NCBI GenBank assembly: GCA_009929055.1
Contig: SABI01000109.1
Location: 1 to 8,217, forward strand
Source of the DNA: Spirochaetia bacterium
GTDB lineage: Bacteria; Spirochaetota; Spirochaetia; Sphaerochaetales; Sphaerochaetaceae
Direction: 5' to 3'
DNA: 8,217 nucleotides
Part shown: one piece after another, positions 6,925 through 8,217 of the stretch
How the letters are laid out: every line of letters begins with the position of its first letter
Position numbering within the stretch: the first letter of the stretch is position 1
The notes under the pieces: generated by a model
The model's database searches: none
What the model was told of the DNA's origin: nothing
What the model saw: the letters and a program-made list of their open reading frames with translations, nothing else
Translations under genes and position numbers: made by a program

Positions 6925-7906
6925 ATAACTCAACAACATCCTTATATTTTCTATACAACCCACGAAACTGATCGTAACTTAATCCTAACAACTCAGCAGC
7001 AACCTTCTGGTTTCCTTTGGCCTCTTTTAGAGATTGCCCTACATATTGAATATCTAGCTTCCTCTTTGCTTCACTATAATTATCTAAAGAAGAACTCACA
7101 GGAACACTCTCTTCCTTTTTATTAAAAGGATTGTGAAAGGGATCTATAGTAATTTCATCAATATATCCCCTTTTAGACCTATAAACAGCCCTTTCAATTA
7201 CATTCTTCAACTCCCTTACATTCCCTGGCCACGAATAAGAAGTGAGTTGCCTCTCAACAGAAAGGGTAAAACGAACACTTTCATCAATATTACACTCTAA
7301 GGCCATCTTTGAAGCAAAATAATGGGCTAGAAGGAGAATATCTTCCCCCCTCTCCCGTAAAGGAGGGAGAAAAAGTACTTCAAAACTAAGTCTATCTAAT
7401 AAATCTTCTTTAAATTTTCCTGTTTCACATAATTGAGGAAGATCAGCATTCGTTGCCCCAATAATTCTCACATCAACTTCATGGGAAACAGAAGAGCCAA
7501 CCCTTTCAAAAGAGCCATACTCAACAACTCGAAGAATTTTTTCCTGCACCTGGATTGGAATAAGACCTATTTCATCTAAAAATAGAGTCCCTTTATCAGC
7601 TTCTTCAAATCTTCCTTTTCGCCCCTTACTTGCCCCTGTAAAAGCTCCAGCTTCATGCCCGAAAAGTTCTGTTTCAATTAAAGAGGGGCTAAGTGCTGCA
7701 CAGTTTACTGTAACAAGAGATGATTGCCATCGAGTAGAGAGATAATGAAGACGTGTAGCTGCAATCTCTTTACCACTGCCTCTCTCTCCTACTATTAAGA
7801 CACTTCGGTTTACCGTAGCAACTTTACTGAGTTGCTCTTGAAAAGTAATAAAGGATTCACTTTCTCCTAGAGGAGCTTGGTTAACTTGATAAGTTTTTTC
7901 ACTCAT
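6923..7906 (-). CDS. pspF: PspF, sigma-54-dependent transcriptional activator of the phage-shock response
   Basis: A 327-residue enhancer-binding protein: an AAA+ domain followed directly by a Fis-type DNA-binding domain, with no receiver or sensor domain, the hallmark of PspF. Motifs: Walker A GERGSGKE (40-47), sigma-54-contacting GAFTGA (87-92), Walker B GTLFLDE (106-112), FKEDLLDRL (165-173), sensor II WPGNVREL (226-233), and a helix-turn-helix at about 295-320 (GNQKVAAELLGLSYDQFRGL). W60 in HYLSTRWQ aligns with E. coli PspF Trp56, the residue contacted by PspA, so control by PspA is probably kept. K166 replaces one of the two putative arginine fingers (E. coli R162); R172 matches R168. 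ATG 7906 lacks a Shine-Dalgarno sequence, and a -10 ends 6 nt upstream. It diverges from pspA as in E. coli and converges on the second PspA gene. Confidence 0.96.
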   Translation of the reverse strand: MSEKTYQVNQAPLGESESFITFQEQLSKVATVNRSVLIVGERGSGKEIAATRLHYLSTRWQSSLVTVNCAALSPSLIETELFGHEAGAFTGASKGRKGRFEEADKGTLFLDEIGLIPIQVQEKILRVVEYGSFERVGSSVSHEVDVRIIGATNADLPQLCETGKFKEDLLDRLSFEVLFLPPLRERGEDILLLAHYFASKMALECNIDESVRFTLSVERQLTSYSWPGNVRELKNVIERAVYRSKRGYIDEITIDPFHNPFNKKEESVPVSSSLDNYSEAKRKLDIQYVGQSLKEAKGNQKVAAELLGLSYDQFRGLYRKYKDVVEL

Positions 7907-7912
7907 AGGTTA

Positions 7913-7921
7913 TTTATACCA
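7913..7921 (-). promoter_or_regulatory. Extended -10 promoter of pspF, predicted leaderless
   Basis: The minus strand reads TGG-TATAAA, an extended -10 (TGn plus five of six -10 bases). TAACCT then separates it from ATG 7906, putting the expected transcription start on the start codon. The -35 position (7936-7941, TGGTAA) is poor. Both elements lie inside the palindromic operator, so bound PspF should block this promoter. Confidence 0.55.
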
Positions 7922-7943
7922 CTATATGGTATATTTTACCATA
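7915..7943. promoter_or_regulatory. Proposed PspF operator: two overlapping palindromes between pspF and pspA
   Basis: Three half-sites alternate in orientation: ACCA (7918-7921), TGGT (7927-7930) and ACCA (7938-7941). They form TATACCA-N5-TGGTATA (7915-7933) and TATGGTA-N5-TACCATA (7925-7943), both perfect 7-bp-arm inverted repeats. The second shares the TGGTA-N5-TACCA core with 6042-6056. Its centre is 84 bp before the -12 GC of the pspA promoter, while the first covers the pspF -10. This arrangement fits both activation of pspA and self-repression of pspF. Confidence 0.65.
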
Positions 7944-8004
7944 GCAGATACAAGCAATCCCCATATACCCCTTAAAAACCTTTACACAAGTAGATAATCA
8001 CTCT

Positions 8005-8020
8005 TGGCACGCTAATTGCA
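8005..8020 (+). promoter_or_regulatory. Sigma-54 (RpoN) -24/-12 promoter of pspA
   Basis: TTGGCACG-CTAA-TTGCA is a full match to the -24/-12 consensus, with GG at 8006-8007 and GC at 8018-8019 separated by 10 bp. Transcription should start near 8031, giving a leader of about 44 nt before ATG 8075. Confidence 0.93.
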
Positions 8021-8050
8021 TTAACAACCTATGTAAAACAAATCATAACG

Positions 8051-8062
8051 TGCCAATTGGCA
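8051..8062. repeat. 12-bp perfect palindrome in the pspA leader
   Basis: TGCCAATTGGCA lies downstream of the predicted transcription start and touches the ribosome site (AAAGGAG, 8062-8068). It could be a protein-binding site, or a weak 4-bp RNA hairpin beside the Shine-Dalgarno. Nothing similar precedes the other PspA gene, and chance is possible. Confidence 0.4.
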
Positions 8063-8074
8063 AAGGAGAATAGT

Positions 8075-8217
8075 ATGGGAGTGTTTTCAAGATTCTTAGA
8101 TATAGTAAATGCAAATATCAATTCATTACTTGATAAAGCAGAAGATCCTGAGAAAATGATTAAACTGATGATGAGTGAAATGGAAGATACACTAATCGAA
8201 CTAAAAAGCTCATGTGC
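8075..8217 (+). CDS. pspA: PspA, phage-shock protein A (partial, 3' end outside window)
   Basis: The frame from ATG 8075 gives 47 codons before the window ends. It opens MGVFSRFLDIVNANI and continues with the block AEDPEKMIKLMMSEMEDTLIE (22-42), nearly the same as E. coli PspA as I remember it. Residues 1-24 form the amphipathic membrane-binding helix. In E. coli PspA both inhibits PspF through the AAA+ domain and coats stressed membranes; the conserved start here and W60 of PspF suggest the same dual role. AAAGGAG (8062-8068) lies 6 nt before the ATG. It is divergent from pspF and driven by a consensus sigma-54 promoter. pspB/pspC-like genes might follow but lie outside the window. Confidence 0.95.
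   Translation, partial: MGVFSRFLDIVNANINSLLDKAEDPEKMIKLMMSEMEDTLIELKSSC

Noticed and set aside
8045..8060. Minus-strand TTGGCACG resembling a sigma-54 -24 element near 8051-8058
   Set aside because: The -12 half at the required 10-bp distance has no GC, so it does not form a GG-N10-GC promoter.

Overview
The window is low-G+C, densely packed bacterial DNA. The lipoprotein signal peptidase, the sigma-54 promoters and the PspF/PspA membrane-stress system point to a diderm (Gram-negative-type) bacterium. The TrmH-like protein with a helical N-terminal extension and the short RsmI recall spirochaetes to me, but that placement is from memory and is weak. No phage, transposon, CRISPR or RNA gene is visible.

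Left part (1-2297, minus strand): a compact operon reading leftward, in transcription order a Nif3/DUF34 metal protein, lspA, a two-helix membrane protein, and an unfinished beta-propeller-like protein that runs off the window edge. Gaps are 13 nt, an 11-nt overlap, and 14 nt.

Middle (2298-5889): a 56-bp divergent control region separates that operon from a rightward gene for an AAA+ Lon-family protease (LonB/YcbZ-like, Ser-Lys dyad intact). It converges, with only 3 bp between stop codons, on a leftward pair of RNA methyltransferase genes, rsmI and a TrmH/SpoU-family gene. The latter pair is coupled by a TTGA stop/start overlap.

Right part (5890-8217): a self-contained phage-shock (Psp) module. 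pspF, encoding a sigma-54 activator with no receiver domain, reads leftward. Upstream of it and divergent is a canonical pspA, cut by the window end. Convergent to pspF lies a complete second PspA/IM30-family gene. Each PspA gene has its own sigma-54 promoter (GG-N10-GC), and each promoter has an upstream palindrome with the same core, TGGTA-N5-TACCA, which I propose is the PspF binding site. The site next to pspF also covers the extended -10 of the pspF promoter, which would let PspF repress itself. PspF keeps the tryptophan that PspA contacts in E. coli.

A second theme is translation start architecture. The Lon-like gene, rsmI and pspF each have a sigma-70-type -10 hexamer ending 6-7 nt before the ATG and no Shine-Dalgarno sequence, so their mRNAs are probably leaderless. 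Genes inside operons and both sigma-54-driven PspA genes mostly carry clear Shine-Dalgarno sequences.
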